Below are positions 63,063 to 64,000 of a DNA stretch of 64,000 nt, piece by piece. The translations under genes were made by a program, and so were the position numbers. The notes below the pieces were generated by a model. The model had not been told where the DNA came from. It did not search any database and saw only the letters and a list, made by a program, of their open reading frames with translations. Origin of the DNA: JAYPAN01 sp049597955 (GTDB taxonomy: Bacteria; Pseudomonadota; Alphaproteobacteria; RS24); assembly GCA_049597955.1 (NCBI GenBank), contig JBMYND010000002.1, forward strand, positions 1 through 64,000, given 5' to 3'. The first letter of the stretch is position 1. Each line of letters begins with the position of its first letter.

Positions 63063-64000
63063 TTAGCAAGCGGCGGCGCGGGCGGCAAGCCGTTCACGCG
63101 CGGTTTCACTGTCGCGGGCAATTTGCGCTTTCAAAGCGTCCAGCCCGTCAAATTTCTGCTCAGGCCGGATGAAATCAATCAGCGCCACCGACATCCATTG
63201 GCCGTAAATATCGGCGTCAAAATCAAATAAATGGGTTTCAAGACGCGGTTGCAGCGTGCCGACAGTCGGGCGCATGCCAAGATTGGCCACACCGTCAAAC
63301 CATTGCCTGGCCAGCGCGCCGGTCATGATTTGGGTGCGCACCGCATATACACCAAAAGCCGGATGCAAATAATCATCCAACTCCATATTGGCGGTGGCAA
63401 AGCCGATTGTATGGCCGCGCTTGTCGCCAGTGGCAATTTCCCCTTCCAAGGCCCAATCATGGCCGAGCAGGCTTGCCGCCTTTTCCGGCGCGCCGTCGCG
63501 CAAAGCCTGTCTAATCGCCGAGGAAGAATAGGGGGTTTCATTGTCAGTCTGCAAAACCGCCTGCGTTGTGACCACGTCAAAACCATGCGTCGCGCCAAAG
63601 GCTTGCAGCATGGCAATATCGCCACGCCGCCCCTTGCCAAAATGAAAATCATGGCCAATGGCGATGGATTTGGCTTGCAAGTCCCCAACCAAAAGTCGGG
63701 TGATAAAATCTTCCGCCTCGCAAGACGCCATGCGCGCATCAAATGGCAAAGCAAGGGTGAAATCAACGCCGGCAGCCTCCAACAGCCGCGCACGCGTGAC
63801 AATGCGGGTCAGACGAAAGCTCGGCGCGTCAGGTGCGAAATGACGACGCGGATGCGGGTCAAACAATATGACCCCCAGCGGGCAACCCAGCTTTTCGGCA
63901 TGTGCGCGCGCATTGGCGATAACCGCATGATGGCCCAAATGCACACCGTCAAAATTGCCAATCGCCAATACGCTGCCGCGCCATTTATCGGGCAATTCGG
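63063..64000 (-). CDS. ribF: Bifunctional riboflavin kinase/FMN adenylyltransferase, 5' end outside window
   Basis: At least 312 codons are present; the reading frame is open to the right edge, and LPDKWRG before VLAIGNFDGVHLGHHAVI suggests about 20 residues lie outside. The adenylyltransferase half has GNFDGVHLGH and IGHDFHFGKGRRGD, YSSSAIRQALRDG ends it, and the kinase half (from about 185) has RGHTIGFATANMEL and GVANLGMRPTVG. It makes FMN and FAD. It heads the ribF-ileS-lspA-bamF block. Confidence 0.94.
   Translation of the reverse strand, partial: ELPDKWRGSVLAIGNFDGVHLGHHAVIANARAHAEKLGCPLGVILFDPHPRRHFAPDAPSFRLTRIVTRARLLEAAGVDFTLALPFDARMASCEAEDFITRLLVGDLQAKSIAIGHDFHFGKGRRGDIAMLQAFGATHGFDVVTTQAVLQTDNETPYSSSAIRQALRDGAPEKAASLLGHDWALEGEIATGDKRGHTIGFATANMELDDYLHPAFGVYAVRTQIMTGALARQWFDGVANLGMRPTVGTLQPRLETHLFDFDADIYGQWMSVALIDFIRPEQKFDGLDALKAQIARDSETARERLAARAAAC

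Noticed and set aside
1..64000. CRISPR arrays, tRNA or rRNA genes, insertion sequences, prophage
   Set aside because: No spaced repeat arrays, cloverleaf sequences, rRNA motifs, transposases, integrases or phage structural genes were recognised.

Overview
The window is a dense chromosomal segment from an alphaproteobacterium. The lineage rests on a zwf-pgl-edd-glk Entner-Doudoroff operon, a DUF3035 (BamF-type) lipoprotein beside lspA and ileS, an IleS that has lost most of its C-terminal zinc cysteines, a PopZ-like C-terminal segment, and PhoR/PhoU/PhoB. I cannot name a genus. No rRNA, tRNA, insertion sequence, prophage or CRISPR array was seen. No gene-free stretch exceeds about 300 bases; the largest gaps are about 230 bp, at 19653-19875 and 27368-27595.

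Region 1 (1-9135, all minus): the start of a DASS/SLC13-type transporter that runs off the left edge, a photolyase/cryptochrome, an amidohydrolase, a FATP-like acyl-CoA synthetase, a lipoprotein dipeptidase, and a divergent PEP carboxylase. The carboxylase is the last gene of the central-carbon operon zwf-pgl-edd-glk-ppc (14152-6403). A LacI-family regulator diverges from this operon across a perfect 18-bp palindrome and is followed by a ROK fructokinase.

Region 2 (16323-27367): a pair of acyl-CoA dehydrogenases, a frameshifted Calx-beta/RTX gene with its own terminator, a 3-hydroxyacyl-CoA dehydrogenase, a subtilase lipoprotein coupled to a small exported protein, the phosphate regulators phoR-phoU-phoB (Pho box before phoU, no pst genes), a DsbA-fold isomerase-like protein and a TauD-type dioxygenase.

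Region 3 (27596-52289) is the most unusual part: a complete-looking type IV pilus locus, where many alphaproteobacteria carry only Tad pili. It holds a PilM-PilN fusion, a PilO-like protein with a long acidic cytoplasmic arm, a LysM-LysM-SPOR-PilP-like protein, PilB, PilC, a major pilin followed by a terminator and a Wzy_C ligase (a candidate pilin glycosyltransferase), PilT, PilD, a PopZ-like small protein, a 1009-residue secretin with a coiled-coil arm, three minor pilin-like proteins and an acidic membrane protein. A MoxR-DUF58-transglutaminase operon and a GAF-PP2C-kinase/STAS partner-switch pair sit inside the locus.

Region 4 (52379-64000, minus): a metallo-beta-lactamase-fold hydrolase and a CHASE2 adenylate cyclase (a possible cAMP source near the pilus genes), then the envelope set ribF-ileS-lspA-bamF-M16-M16-rhomboid. 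ribF runs off the right edge.

Start codons were chosen from Shine-Dalgarno spacing and family N-termini; uncertain choices are flagged. All functional calls come from motif recognition by eye, without database searches.
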